Origin: Gordionus sp. m RMFG-2023
Lineage: Eukaryota > Nematomorpha > Gordioida > Chordodea > Parachordodidae
Length of the DNA stretch: 64,000 nucleotides
NCBI RefSeq assembly: GCF_954871325.1
Contig: NC_088776.1
Location: 22,988,508-23,052,507, forward strand
Direction of reading: 5' to 3'
The notes under the pieces are model-generated. The model was not told the DNA's origin, made no database searches, and saw only the letters and a list, made by a program, of their open reading frames with translations. The position numbers and the translations under genes are program-made. Of the stretch, positions 25,601 through 36,315 are shown piece by piece (the stretch's first letter is position 1; every line of letters begins with the position of its first letter).

Positions 25601-28600
25601 ATTTAAATAACGAACTGTTTGAGAAACAGATAAATTTTTTTAAAATATTAGTTAAAAATATATTCAAACCATTTGTTGATTATGGTAAAAAAGGGGGGCT
25701 TCAAATGTTAATGCACATAATATCTTTTTAAATTTTGATGACATAAATGATGTTCTATTTTGTAACACAGAATTTGATTTGCATTTCTTAACATCATATG
25801 TATAAATATAATCTTTATAATAATTAACATACAATGTCTTATTATACTTTATATTAAATCAGTTATACTTTTATAACTATTTTAACATGCAATTAAAACT
25901 TTTTTTCTAATATTTCAACAGTTATATCCGTCATCACAAACATTTACAAAATACAATTTAATAAAAAAATATATATAAGCAAGGGTTTTTGAGGCATTAT
26001 TTAGCTTATCCAAAATCATCAAAAGCCCAATTTAATAAAATTTCAACAACTATTTAATTTTTTATTTAAATTTATTTTATCTAAAATATTGATAATTATT
26101 AATTCCGGCAATATAAAAATCGATATATCCAAGATTCATGGTCAAATTTTTTTTGGTGAATTAAATAAAATAAGTCGAAAAGTTATTAATATTTTTTTCC
26201 TTTCCCACATTTTATACAGAAGATTTCAAATTTTTAGAGAAATCAAAGACGAAATGTAAAAAAGGTAAATACTTAAAAGCTGACGAGTTTCATAAATTCA
26301 ATATATTTGAGGAAATTTTTATAACGATGAAAGGGTAGATTTATTTTTTTTAAAAATGTATAAATTATTGTTTATATTTAGTTTTGTTAAAATTCATAAA
26401 AGGGTGTGGTGTATTTAGTGGCCCCCGAGTTAGATTTGGAGTCGCAATAACAGACCCGGACACTAATAAATATATTGAAGAGGAAGGCTTGTGCAATCCA
26501 TTAAAGGGTTAGCCGAAAATAACCGGAAAAAAATTCCCCAATAAATATTCTTAGAAAATAATTTCCCGGAATTGATTTTCTCAAAATTTTTAAATTTTAT
26601 TTGAGAATTTTTATTGCGTGGATATATTAATAGGGAATTATTTCTCCTATTTTATTAATTTTGTAATTTTTAATATCTTAAAAAACAGGAATTTTTTTTC
26701 CGGGGAATTATTTTCCTAGATTCCCATAGTTAAACGTCTATAAAATTAATAAGAGATTTTTTTTATCAAATGATGTTTTGTTCGTATTTTTTTAAATAAT
26801 ATTCCACTATCTATTGTGAAAATATAAGATGCTTCCCCTCCCCCTTTTAAAATATTTAACATGTAGTACTTATTATTCATAACATTTTTACAGCTTTTTG
26901 AATTAATTTTCTAGGATGTAAAGATAAAATTTTCTACTCCGTTTAATGGAGATTTCTAGGTTAGCATAAAAAAATTTTGAATTAAACAATAATAAAATAC
27001 GAAAATGTTGGTTAAATTAATAGAGAAAGTTTCACTTAACTGTATAATATTTCTTCTGTTGGATGAACCGAAAGCGAAAATATTTTTACTTTATAGGAAA
27101 AAATGGTAAATTTGTAGTATAAAAAATATTGAAATTTGTTATTGACGATATTTTTTAAGAAAAAACCGTGAAAACCCCAATAAGTTAATGGGGACGAGAG
27201 TAAGGGAGTGGTGGGCATTAGGGAAATATATTATTAGAATACATAAGACTTTTAAGAGTTTAAAAAAATATTTTACAAAAATTTGCTTCAAAGATGCAGA
27301 CGTGGAACCAAGTTTAATATTGAACCATGTTGAAACCGAAAATAACAACTCCTTTGGGATATGCCAACTAGAGGATCTTTTTAATTTATTCGAACCTAAA
27401 TCTCTGATTATCATATACTGCTGGATTTGAATATTTATAACTTCGTTAACAGTCAATTTTATATAAAAATAAAGTATTTTATTTTTTTTCACAAATTTTT
27501 ACATTATTATGCCTTATATTCAGTACACGTTTGATTTTTCAATTTACGAACTTAGGCTTTTTATATTATAAAATAAATAAATTTATGTATTGTTCAGAGA
27601 TGCATCAATTCAATTATTTTTTTTAAAGTTATATGCGCATTAATTTGTTAAATAGGCGATTTTGCCTTATATTTGATAGCCTAACCCGTTATATGCATTG
27701 ATTTATTATAAATAAAAATTTATCTTAAAATTTAATTCCGATGCATTTTTGATAAACAAAATTTTAATTATTTTTTCCATTTAGGGTTGTCACATGCTGC
27801 CTCTCAGATATTTTTGGTCTAGTTACACCTCTCATGCTTATATTAAATGAAAAAAAATATTAAAAAGCCATGAAATCTAAATAAAATAAAAGGTTTGGGT
27901 TCACAGCCCTAGTATAATATATTTGGCACATTAAGAACTATTATTTTTAATGACAAGTTAATTTTTTTGTCTATAAATTATATATGAATATACCACCAGA
28001 ATAAGTCATGAAATTAATTGCAACTAATAATTTCATTTAATAGTTATTTGTATTTCAAGCCTATATTTAAGGTGTCTGTAATTAATTTATTAGCATAAAA
28101 GCCAAAATATAGCATATATTATATAAATATATTCATAGAATACTGATAAAGTGGTTTTTAACGCAAGAAATTATTAACTACAAAGATTTTTTAGTGACCT
28201 TCGAAAAGGAGATAAAAGCTACTCCGAGCTTTAGAACGGTTCCTTCTTGTTTTTCGAATCTTGATAGATGGCAAGTTGACTTGATCAATAGGATTAACGA
28301 ACACGTAATATTATGCAAATTAATTATTATTTTATTAAATATAATAACTTATTGCAGAATATCAGGATAATGTCCATTTATTATCAACGTATAAACTTGT
28401 TGAGAATGTCAGAATTATTGAATATGACACCTGAGGTTTGATACGTGTTAATATATATTTAATTACCCACCTTAATATAGGAATGTGAAGAAATTTTAAG
28501 AAACCTGGTCGTGTCAAAGATAATTCACGCTAAAATGGATCGAATTAAAAGTATTATTGTAAATTAAGCTAAGAATTTATTATATCGTTTATATAGACAT

Positions 28601-28760
28601 AATAACATTTCATCAAATCAAAAATCAAAGTCCCGAGGATATTTTGAATGAATGGTCTCACAATAATGACGCCCTCATGAATTTGGTCAACAAAGCCAAC
28701 CATATTATTAATAAAGAATTTATGATGCGAAAAATCAAGACACCATCTATCGCTGCTTAA
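10677..28760 (+). CDS. PSMD12: 26S proteasome non-ATPase subunit 12 (Rpn5)
   Basis: This is a subunit of the proteasome regulatory lid, a PCI-domain scaffold that helps hold the lid and the Rpn11 deubiquitinase; it acts in cytosol and nucleus. Exons: 10677-10766, 10807-10995, 11037-11144, 11186-11290, 22309-22458, 22504-22638, 23198-23310, 28139-28304, 28358-28435, 28481-28550, 28597-28760. All introns are GT-AG and phases agree, giving 455 residues against 456 in human. Recognisable blocks are KMEVDYS (residues 9-15), [61 protein letters not shown], and the C-terminal PCI/winged helix with RINEHNIRIM and ILNEWS. The start is the first ATG, followed by the family's MAD. Six introns upstream of or between conserved blocks are only 40-46 nt, while introns 4 and 7 are 11.0 and 4.8 kb. 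About ten residues usually found after LPLYK (family DLLKLFTTME) are missing from this model; see the candidate microexon. Confidence 0.92.
12687..15250 (-). pseudogene. hAT transposase (BED finger to dimerization domain)
   Basis: Reading on the minus strand, 15250-15073 has the first half of a BED zinc finger (VWKYFG, then CEPCL), and 15000-14900 its second half (HLINVH). The long open stretch 14039-13218 (273 codons) holds the insertion-rich RNase-H part, including [12 protein letters not shown] and CPTHWHS. 13178-12687 (163 codons) ends with [19 protein letters not shown], the [11 protein letters not shown] motif and [11 protein letters not shown]. The pieces are in different frames. Some gaps could be introns (for example GT near 15076 to AG near 15012), but the phases I tried did not join, so I treat it as probably decayed. 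Confidence 0.8.
14466..14765. repeat. Three tandem copies of a ~103-bp unit
   Basis: A unit starting GTTTTAAAGTTTTACATAAT and containing AGAGCTGACAATAAACAAAC is present nearly three times, inside the hAT element between the two halves of its transposase region. It may have expanded within the element. Confidence 0.75.
16018..16530. repeat. Tandem duplication of ~285 bp
   Basis: Two successive copies share CTGTTTT..., TATTCTGAGTATATGGC, GGCATCTCTAAAAAAA and TCATTTAAATCTCTTTTC in the same order. It lies inside the hAT element 15658-18217. Confidence 0.7.
16830..17585 (+). mobile_element. hAT MITE, TAGGGATGTRCCGATA family, copy 1
   Basis: It starts TAGGGATGTGCCGATA and ends ATCGGTACACCCTTA. 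AAATATAT on both sides is a likely 8-bp duplication. It shares its whole length with copies at 29068, 46527 and 53990. The interior keeps part of a hAT dimerization domain ([18 protein letters not shown]). It lies inside the hAT element 15658-18217, making it the innermost layer of the stack. Confidence 0.8.
18500..19268 (+). repeat. hAT-derived repeat, copy A
   Basis: This stretch of about 770 bp is nearly the same as 25086-25876, with only small differences and indels. Plus-strand frames give hAT-like fragments, including [13 protein letters not shown] near 18920, a degraded dimerization motif. Broken reading frames separate them. It lies in PSMD12 intron 4. Confidence 0.7.
19641..21696. 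mobile_element. hAT element with perfect TSD hosting a fold-back element
   Basis: The ends are TATGGCTCTGCCGATT and, on the other strand, TAGGGCTGTGCTGATT. The perfect 8-bp duplication AAAATATG lies at 19633-19640 and 21697-21704. The interior is AT-rich without coding, and is split by the inverted-repeat element 20178-21421. Confidence 0.82.
20178..21421. mobile_element. Long fold-back element with CTAG ends
   Basis: Each end begins CTAG, followed within about 20 nt by CTGTCA...GGTTGAAGGGG. The arms are inverted copies over several hundred bases: GGAGAAAAAGAGGTAAAATT at 20271 returns inverted at about 21320. The left end carries a CTGTCA-AGAA-TGACGG hairpin just inside CTAG, like the Helitron 3' end at 4221. 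The body shares words with the 4221-5690 Helitron (CAACCCATAATAATTTTG). It may be a palindromic Helitron derivative, or a TIR element with TA target duplications (TA flanks both sides). Confidence 0.6.
22639..23197 (+). other. PSMD12 intron 6 (559 nt)
   Basis: A GT-AG intron between the exon ending at TEALI and the exon starting ILANIVVYL. It is AT-rich with no recognised element. Confidence 0.6.
24830..25080 (-). pseudogene. Possible gag fragment of an LTR-type element
   Basis: A short minus-strand stretch resembles the zinc-knuckle region of a retrotransposon Gag. No LTRs were seen. Fossil fragment, low certainty. Confidence 0.2.
25086..25876 (+). repeat. hAT-derived repeat, copy B
   Basis: This is the second copy of 18500-19268, in the same orientation and 6.6 kb away, in PSMD12 intron 7. 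It carries the same CACAGGCACTG and ACACATGATGG landmarks. Two direct copies in one gene span exons 5-7. Confidence 0.7.
28044..28073 (+). other. Candidate 30-nt microexon of PSMD12
   Basis: The exon 7 to exon 8 join lacks roughly ten residues of a conserved helix. A 30-nt segment after an acceptor (TTTAATAG) and before GTCTGT keeps the phase (2 to 2). It would add residues of the form [10 protein letters not shown], aligning loosely with LLKLFTTMEL. The donor is weak, so this is only a candidate. Confidence 0.25.
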
Positions 28761-28812
28761 TTCCCCCCCCCCCCAACTTTTCATATTTATATTTTATGTT
28801 AATTTTTTTTAT

Positions 28813-28818
28813 AATAAA
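28813..28818 (+). promoter_or_regulatory. Likely polyadenylation signal of PSMD12
   Basis: AATAAA lies 53 nt after the stop codon, followed by a TG/T-rich stretch (ATTATGTGTTTTATTATATTTG). Spacing and context suit a short 3' UTR. Confidence 0.55.
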
Positions 28819-29067
28819 AGAAACATTATGTGTTTTATTATATTTGAAACTTTTTACCTTTGATTTAATAAAGGGACATATAAAAAATAACCACTGTACT
28901 ATAGTAAATTAGATACTTTTTCAACTTTGATAAGAATTTTTTGAATTATATTTTGTTAGAATGGCTGAGCGATCTAAGATTATATATCTCCGTAAGAATT
29001 TAAGATATACAATTCATTAATTACACTATTTATTATGATAACATTCCATAAATGAGATAATAAGATA

Positions 29068-29795
29068 TAGGGGTGTACCGATACCACTTTTTGGAGGCCG
29101 ATCCGATATTCCCGGTATCAAATTGATATCGGCCGATTACCGATCCGATATCATATTTAATTTTGTATTCTGTAATGATACCAATGGTTTTAATTTTTAA
29201 TATACTTTTTATTAGTATAACATTTATAATCTAACTATACCATAACTTATATCATTTAAATACATTAATGATCAGTTATAGTTTATATTCAATTCAATTG
29301 CAATTTTAAAAGTATATTAAATATTTTTATTGTTAAATTACTTTTAAATAATAAATAAGTAATAACATTAATCTATATACATAATAAGTAATAAACAAAT
29401 ATATTATAAAATTTTAAATAAATATTTTAAATATTTAACATTAATATATCGAAGATTTCTATTTAGAAATACCAAAATTTTCCAATTTATCTGAGGTCAG
29501 CCTGCGGTGATGGTAATTGCCAATATCACCAGCTTCACTAAAACAAATTCTGAAGAGATTATCGCACACTTTTATAAACATAATGCGCAAAAAAAACAAT
29601 TTGTCAGAATTTTTATTAATTAATTATTATTAAAAAAATTAAACATAACAATGGATTTCGATTTTATTTATAAAAATAAATGATCTTATAGATATAACAT
29701 TTTTGAAAAATTTTATTTTTGTTAAAAACGCCATTTTTTATCGGTCGAAAAATTTCATAATATTGGACGATAACCGATATTTTAAAATGGGTGTA
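29068..29795 (-). mobile_element. hAT MITE, TAGGGATGTRCCGATA family, copy 2 (truncated)
   Basis: It begins TAGGGGTGTACCGATACC and runs in reverse relative to the other copies. It includes the inverted dimerization-domain region near 29450. It stops at AAAATGGGTGTAC, lacking about the last 50 bp that other copies have, so one terminal repeat is gone. Confidence 0.7.
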
Positions 29796-30221
29796 CTAAT
29801 AATTCTTTTTCCCAACATCATCCTGTAACATTATATATTGGAGTGAAGATATTGCTTTAATTCTATATAGGGTTAACATTTAACTTAAAATCTACTAAAA
29901 AAGCTCGCATCTGAAAACCACCTTTTTCTCTTAATAAAAGTTTTAATAGTTTAGATGTTATTCGATTTGGGTTGGAAATAATAATTTTGCAATATTAGGA
30001 GTTAGTGTCCACAAGTACATTTAATCTCAGTAAAAAATGAATCAATAGGAAGGAAAGATTTTTTTAACTGCATCTTTTTAGTTAGATCTCGCATTCTTAA
30101 ATATAGTCGCTTAATTAGGGTTATAATTACATCGTTGGACGAAATTGAGGTAGGGTCTAAATATTATTATCGAAGGCCTCCTTCACCTTTATGTAAAACA
30201 TCAGACGACACGGTGTTTTTA

Positions 30222-30283
30222 AAATCGCTCCTTATAAATTTCATAATTGAGAGGTTATAACCTAATTGGAGCGATTTTTAATT
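30222..30283. repeat. Hairpin with 12-bp arms
   Basis: AAAATCGCTCC near 30222 and GGAGCGATTTTT near 30272 are inverted copies separated by about 40 bp. It lies just before the hAT relic and may be a MITE end or internal hairpin. Confidence 0.5.
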
Positions 30284-30299
30284 AAGCCACTATTTGAAA

Positions 30300-31605
30300 A
30301 TTAACATTGAAACTAGAATAACTGGAAGGATTATATTGGAAATTGAGGCAAATATAGATGACGAATTTCATAAATTATATGACATTGTTAAGTCAAAAGC
30401 AGACCTCTATGAGTTAAAATTTGACTACCTCAACTGGCACCAAAGCAAGTATATCCTTCCAATATTAATATAAGGTCAGTCGAAGAATACTATTAATTAA
30501 ATATCTATCACCCTCTTGGATACTTTTATAACTCAAATTGATGAAAGGTTCTTAATTAATCTGGCAGCACTTACATATCTGCAAATATTATTACTGCAGA
30601 ATCTTTCCAAATCTATTTTAAATCTTGATAGAGAAAAAATTAAACGTTTGGCAGATTTTTTGAAGATGATACCATAATGCATTAATAGCTGAATGCAAAC
30701 AATGGTATAAAAAGTTTAAATGTGATTGATAATGTTAAATTCCATAGATGCATTTTCTTAATATATTAAAATTATATATTTTGGCAAAAGCCTATTATTA
30801 TTACTACAAGTGAAAGAGCATTTTCTTCTTAAGAATAAATACTTGAGAAGTTGTGTACTGGCTATTTGCCCTATAGACCTTTTGTCTAAAGAGCTCCAAT
30901 ATACCGGAAATTCGCCTATAAACAATTCCCCTATAAATATTTTGGTTGTCATTTCGATTATAGATTTTTCGATCTAATCAATGAGTGCCGACTGGCGTCA
31001 ATGATTGCCGAAAAATGCCAATGAAATCCAACATGTACTAAGCCAACGAGCGCTAATGAGTGCCAAATCACTATACTTATTAACAAATCCGCATTTTTAT
31101 TTATCATTCATTGGCGCTTGTTACCAATTATTAGCACTTACTGGCGCGAGTTAGGACTCATTACGTTTATTAGCATTCATTGGCTTTTGTTGGTCCTCAT
31201 TGACGATTGTTGGTGGTCCTTAGAAGAGAAAGCTTTAGAAGCACTCCATTCCTGAGATGTAATGTTGTTAAATGGCAAGATTTGAGTCGATTTTTTAAAA
31301 AGAATAACAAAATTTTTACCAGTAACCCTCAATATTTCCTAATAGACATCAAAACTTATGCCATCTATAAGCCACATCTTCAGGCATGCTTAATATTTTT
31401 CTGGACAAAATATTGAGTTACACGTTTTTACAAATAGGATCTAATCAAGCTGTTTAACATTGTCACTTAGAAGTACTATCCCTAAAATGGATATAATATT
31501 TTAAGTCTTCTTAATATACATAGGGAGTTGACACCAAGCGCTGATGAAATCATTGAAAAATTAGCTCAGTTTCAAAGAAGATTGAATTTCACATTATAGA
31601 ATTAT
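30300..31605 (+). pseudogene. hAT transposase relic of the ZMYM/TTF-finger type
   Basis: Plus-strand pieces in order: EIEANIDDEFHKLYDIV near 30340; LAALTYLQILLLQ near 30560; TTSERAFSS at about 30805, the hAT dimerization signature; and SLLNIHRELTPSADEII with QRRLNFTL at 31500-31600, matching the C-terminal end of ZMYM-like hAT proteins. Stops and inserted DNA, including the repeat at 30960-31215, interrupt it. No terminal repeats were found. Confidence 0.6.
30960..31215. repeat. Inverted pair of ~11-nt minisatellite arms
   Basis: The left arm repeats degenerate words such as AATGAGTGCC and GCCAATGAAAT roughly every 11-13 nt. The right arm repeats their complements (CATTGGCGCTTGTT, CATTGGCTTTTGTTGG). 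An AT-rich centre of about 60 bp joins them. The whole can fold back on itself and interrupts the hAT relic. Confidence 0.6.
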
Positions 31606-32361
31606 AATATGCTTCTTAATTATACTTTTTACTATTTTTTAATTTACCATATTTTTATTTTCATGAATACTTTGTAAGTTTATATACATGAAATAATTCT
31701 TAAGAATATTTTTGTGCATTAATCTATATTTCCAACATTTTTTAAATATCATTTAAATTTTAAATGCTTAAAAAATTTATATATTTTTTTACAAAGTTCA
31801 TTTTCAAGACATTTCCTTTAAAGATTATATACATGTTATCATTAATTAATATTTGATATAATTGCCAATATTTTAATCACTTTTCCTAATAAATTTCTGA
31901 AACTTACGATATTCTTAAATAATCCTAGAATGGTAAAAAAATTTATTCCCATAGCAAATTCCTGCGTATGTACTTATTTTTAAGAAGCACACCTTTGTCT
32001 TTATTTTTATCTCATTAATTTTCATAATACAAGTCAAAATTATTTTCTTAATTAGAATTTATTTTGACACCAAATAAATCACAGAATTTATTCTTATGAA
32101 TTAAATACAAAAATAAAATATTGTTTCATATTGAAATCAGAGCATTTCATAAATTTATGATTTAACTAAAAATGGTGCTTATAAAAAATATATCAAATTT
32201 TGCATGAATATTTTTTAGGACAAAAGCTGCAAAAAACCCAGATCAAGTTAGTTTGTTTTTATTTAAAAGAGGGTCAAATAAAAGCAACATAGTTAACGAA
32301 GGCTAATATAGTAAATAGATACTGTTAAATAAATAAAATCTCCTTGACAAACCCTTATAAC

Positions 32362-32409
32362 ATAATAATATTATGTAAGCCAAATCTCCAGGCTCACATA
32401 ATATTATTT
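32362..32409. repeat. Perfect 13-bp-arm hairpin
   Basis: AATAATATTATGT and ACATAATATTATT flank a 19-nt loop containing AAGCCAAATCTCCAGGCTC. Similar AAGCC-ATCTTCAGGC loops recur at 31371 and 55350, so it probably belongs to a small palindromic MITE family. Confidence 0.5.
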
Positions 32410-32666
32410 TGGCTAAAATTTTAATCGGGCTGTTTTTAAAAATCGATCCAAATCTGAAACTTTAATATAAAGTTAATGAATATATCTTCATTTTTTTTCA
32501 TTAAAAAAACGTTTTTATTTTTAAAAAACGTTAAATTGTTTATATTATTCTAAAAACATAATTGCGATTGGTTTATAACATATAAAACAGATTTATTAAT
32601 CTAACTATAATATCAATAAATTTTTTAAAAATATATAGTAAAATAATTCAGTTCATCAAAGAAGAT

Positions 32667-32939
32667 TCATATCTTATTTATAATCTTAAATTCGTTTTTC
32701 ATTTGCCACAATCGTTTCTTAGAGCAACCTTCTTTTTCGTCCTTTTGGTCATAACAATCAACAAAGCCATCGCATAGTTTATCCATGTTAAAGGCCGAAT
32801 AAATTATTCTATTTTGACTTCTTAATATCTCCGCATTTTCTTCGGTTAAACATGCAAATAAATTTCTATCCATATCAATCAATAAATATTCTTGATCCAT
32901 TTTCATTGTGTATTTTTGAAGCAAGAGTATTAAGCATAC
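32667..32939 (-). CDS. Orphan exon with LDL-receptor class A-like motif
   Basis: A minus-strand open frame follows an AG acceptor at about 32940 and ends at a stop at 32667. It ends with CDGFVDCYDQKDEKEGC, which carries the spacing and acidic residues of an LDL-receptor class A repeat (CDG-DC-D-DE-C). Only one upstream cysteine (ACL) is present, 27 residues before, so the repeat is atypical or begins in another exon. No neighbouring exon or signal peptide could be assigned. It may be one exon of a longer gene, or end at a GT near 32715 instead of the stop. The function of the whole protein is unknown. Confidence 0.45.
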   Translation of the reverse strand, partial: VCLILLLQKYTMKMDQEYLLIDMDRNLFACLTEENAEILRSQNRIIYSAFNMDKLCDGFVDCYDQKDEKEGCSKKRLWQMKNEFKIINKI

Positions 32940-32999
32940 CTTTTATCAAAATAAGAAAAGTATACACAATCTCTCTTTTAATAATTAAGAAATAATACT

Positions 33000-35900
33000 A
33001 TATTTTAAGATTATCTCCAAACAGTCTCATAACTAAAATTCACTTAAGGGGCACTGATGGAGGAGGTCTGTTTAGAAATTTGCATATTTAGTTTATATAT
33101 TTATTTGATTATAACATTTTATTAGATAAATAATCATACATACAATTATAAAGAAAATAAATAAGAAAATCACAAAAAATAGGCCAAAATTACTTGTTTT
33201 GAACTGTTAAGATTAATAATACCTAATCAATATTAGAATTAGAATTAATTAATTTTATTCAGTATCAGCATATTATTTATATGTTATTCATGATAGTAAA
33301 TTTAGACAGATGAATTACAAATGATTAATTTGTGTAATATTGCCTAGAATTAATAATTTATTTTCGGATCATTGTTATTGCCAAATGCATTCGGTGGAAA
33401 TTAGCCACACTGGAAAAAATACTTTTAATTTGCTTGAAATATGAGGTGAAACATATATTTTTCAAATAAACGAACCTTCGGACGGTCAATATATTTGACA
33501 TCACCTGATACCGGGGGAAAAGGGCTTCTCTAATATCGAATTGGTTTTAAAATGAGATAAGAATAATCTTGAAGTGGAATCAAGCCCTAGTTTTAGTTAA
33601 TATTAACAGGTTAATTCTAATCTTGCCATTTAAAAATTTATATATCATGATAAAAATGTTTCAAACGAGTGACCTGTAACATGAAATGTATGTATGAGTG
33701 GAGGAGGGGGGGGGGGGGTATAGTAGTTAAAATAAGGAATTTCAAAACAACCAAGTGACGGGTTTTAGATTACAAAGCGCGATGTATTTTTGAGCCACCC
33801 AGTATATCCCTATCTTTTTTGAACATATCTCTAGCCTTATCCTATATCTTTGTTTTAGACGAATAATATTTACTTTACAAATTTGAAAATGGTGGAATTG
33901 GTATCATACATTTAGAGCAAAACATTGGATCAAGTCTTCGCATAATCTAAAATATGGCTTAGTCCCAGAGTTTACCTTTTTAAACAAACACATGGTAACT
34001 TTTTTTAAAAACCAAATGGCCTCCTTTAACCAGGCTATTAACTAGATTGAAAAATAATATACTTTTTGAAATAAAATCCTTATGTGGCAAAAAAAGCAAG
34101 TAGAGGTATGCAAGGCTCGGCCAATTAAAAAATTTTGCACAAGTTGCCAGCCCCGATTTGTTAAATAATTTATCCAGCCTGGACCGTTATATTTCTTAAA
34201 AAATTTCAAAAAGTCAGATCCAACTCTATATTTAAAAATATCAGGCCATGCTTTCTCGTTAAATTTTGCTAAAAGTCTGTCACGGCCCTAATTTTTTTAT
34301 ACGAATTTTCCGCCCTTCACATTTTTAATATTTATATATCATTTTTTCCCCAACAACTGTTTTATAAGTCATTGTGTTTGATATCTGTTTCTGTATTGTG
34401 CTATTTAATTTCTTCTTAATTTACTATTTTAGTTAAATAGCTCTTAAAATACAAAGTAGTTAACGAAATATAATTTATTTATTAATAGTAAATGGAAATA
34501 AAAATATTAGCTTGAAATTAAAAAAATATATCAAATTTTATTACCCGGGGTGTATTCAAAAATTTACGAAAAAGGGTTTTGCGATACTCTGCCTGATTTT
34601 TTTATATATAAATTGTTGGGTTCGGCCCGAAATTTTTATCCTATTGCCCGGCCTGGCCTAATTTTCTTTTACGATTTACCCAGCCCATTACAACCTCTTA
34701 TTAAGTCCGGTCAGTTGAATTTGTTTAAAAATTTTCCCAGGTCTGGCCCGTGGGTCGGACTTTGCATATCTTTAATATACACTATCTCTCCTAGCTCAGA
34801 TAAGTCATTCTTTCAAATGTAAATTCCTTAATTGCTAACAACATCCATCTTAAATAAATTTATTATGAAAACATAAAAACTAGGACGGGACGAATGGGTA
34901 TGCCTCCCGTCCCATCAAGTAAAACCTATTCAAACTCATCCCTTCCCAGGTATAGCATCTTGTGAGACGTTCCGTTCCGAAAATGAACAGGAGAGACATT
35001 TGACTTTTTTACCCCTAAACTAATTTTAAATTTGTGATTAAATTTTACCTGATAAATTTGTATACGGAACATGATAGCTTCTTTTAAAATTATCGTAATC
35101 TCAGATCAGGTCTAAAAAACGGGTAGTGTTCAAAAAAGCTATAAGTGATAAAAATAATTTGAATAAAAATGGAAGTTATAAATACAAATCAAATCGAACT
35201 ATCAATGGTTATTAAGCTTAAATGATATTCAGGTGTTAAAGAGCCCTATTTTTTATTTAGACATGCTCAAAAAATAAGATCGGATAGAGTATCCGGATCC
35301 AGATTTGGGACTATTTTTCCTCAAACCTATACCGAACCGAGACCCCAAAATATTTAAGTATATGAACTTTTTATATGAATTTTTGTCATTATATGATTAA
35401 TATTCAACAAAAATGAAAACCATTAGATTATGTTCAAAATATTCTTTGTTTTTTCTCCCCAATGATATAAGTAATAACTTAATTACCGCTTTAAAATTAT
35501 TTTTACTAAAAATAGCTATTCAAAGTTTTTCTATCATTTTTACAAAATAAATCTATTATCGATTGATAGTTTCGGTAGGTTAATTTACCGGATCTAAACC
35601 GAACGAAGTTTGAGTTAAACATTCTTAAATAAATTTAAAGAAGGTGCTGGTATTATTATTTATACTTTTTATAAGCTAATAAAAGAATTTTATCTTGACT
35701 TTCCCCCGACACCCTCTTCTTTAAAATGAGCAGAATATCATTATAAACAATATTTCGTTTTTAAAATGCAACCAGGCCAAAGGTCTTTAAAGATAGACCC
35801 GAAAACTATTTAATAATATGGTGAAAAAAAAACTGGGATTTCACATTTAGGAAAAAATATTTACTTTTATTTTGTCGAGGAATTCCAGAACGAATATATA

Positions 35901-36315
35901 AATAAAAAAATATAATAGTTTTTTAGGGAGAGGGAACATTTAATTTTAAAGTATGGAATTGAATATTTGTATAAAGAAAGGTCAAGTTCGTGTAAAATTT
36001 AAGGTTATATAAAATATTTATTTTTTTATACCTTATATCATAATGAGATTTCGATTGTTAACCTTTTTATTTATTTTTTAACTATGTTTAATTTTTAATG
36101 TGGATATCAAAGAATGTTTAAAAAATGTATATATGATAAATTAGATTTTGTTAAAAACTAAGATATTTGAAAGAACGTCTAAAAGAGTCTCTAGATATTT
36201 TTGAAATGAAAAGATGACATAACCGATATTTAATGATACGTTTATGCTATAACTTTATATTTATATCATTAACTTTGCATATATATTAAATTTTATAGTT
36301 GTTAATTATTTAAAA
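33000..36315. other. AT-rich intergenic region, few features
   Basis: Apart from the hAT at 34101-34774 and a run of about 14 G near 33705, I see no gene. GC-richer words near 35280-35600 (CGGATCCAGATTTGGGAC and ACCGGATCTAAACCGAAC) look like the two ends of another degraded hAT, not confirmed. Confidence 0.4.
34101..34774. mobile_element. Non-autonomous hAT-like element
   Basis: TAGAGGTATGCAAGGCTCGG at the left and TAAAGATATGCAAAGTCCGA (other strand) at the right are imperfect inverted repeats. The subterminal parts contain GCCCGG-type words as in the 5932 element. No matching 8-bp flanks were found. Confidence 0.5.

Larger units (their letters stand above)
23343..27911. mobile_element. hAT-like unit filling PSMD12 intron 7
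   Basis: TAGGACTGTGAACCC at the left and TAGGGCTGTGAACCC (other strand) at the right match in 14 of 15 positions. They sit just inside the splice sites of a 4.8-kb intron. The flanking 8-mers (GGTTAGAA and GTATAATA) do not match well, so the target duplication is not established. The unit contains copy B of the hAT-derived repeat and other debris. It may be a composite of several insertions. Confidence 0.45.

Noticed and set aside
27139-27492. 117-codon open frame on the minus strand, overlapping an 80-codon plus-strand frame
   Set aside because: Neither resembles a known protein. Both lie inside the transposon-rich PSMD12 intron 7 and have no splice context.
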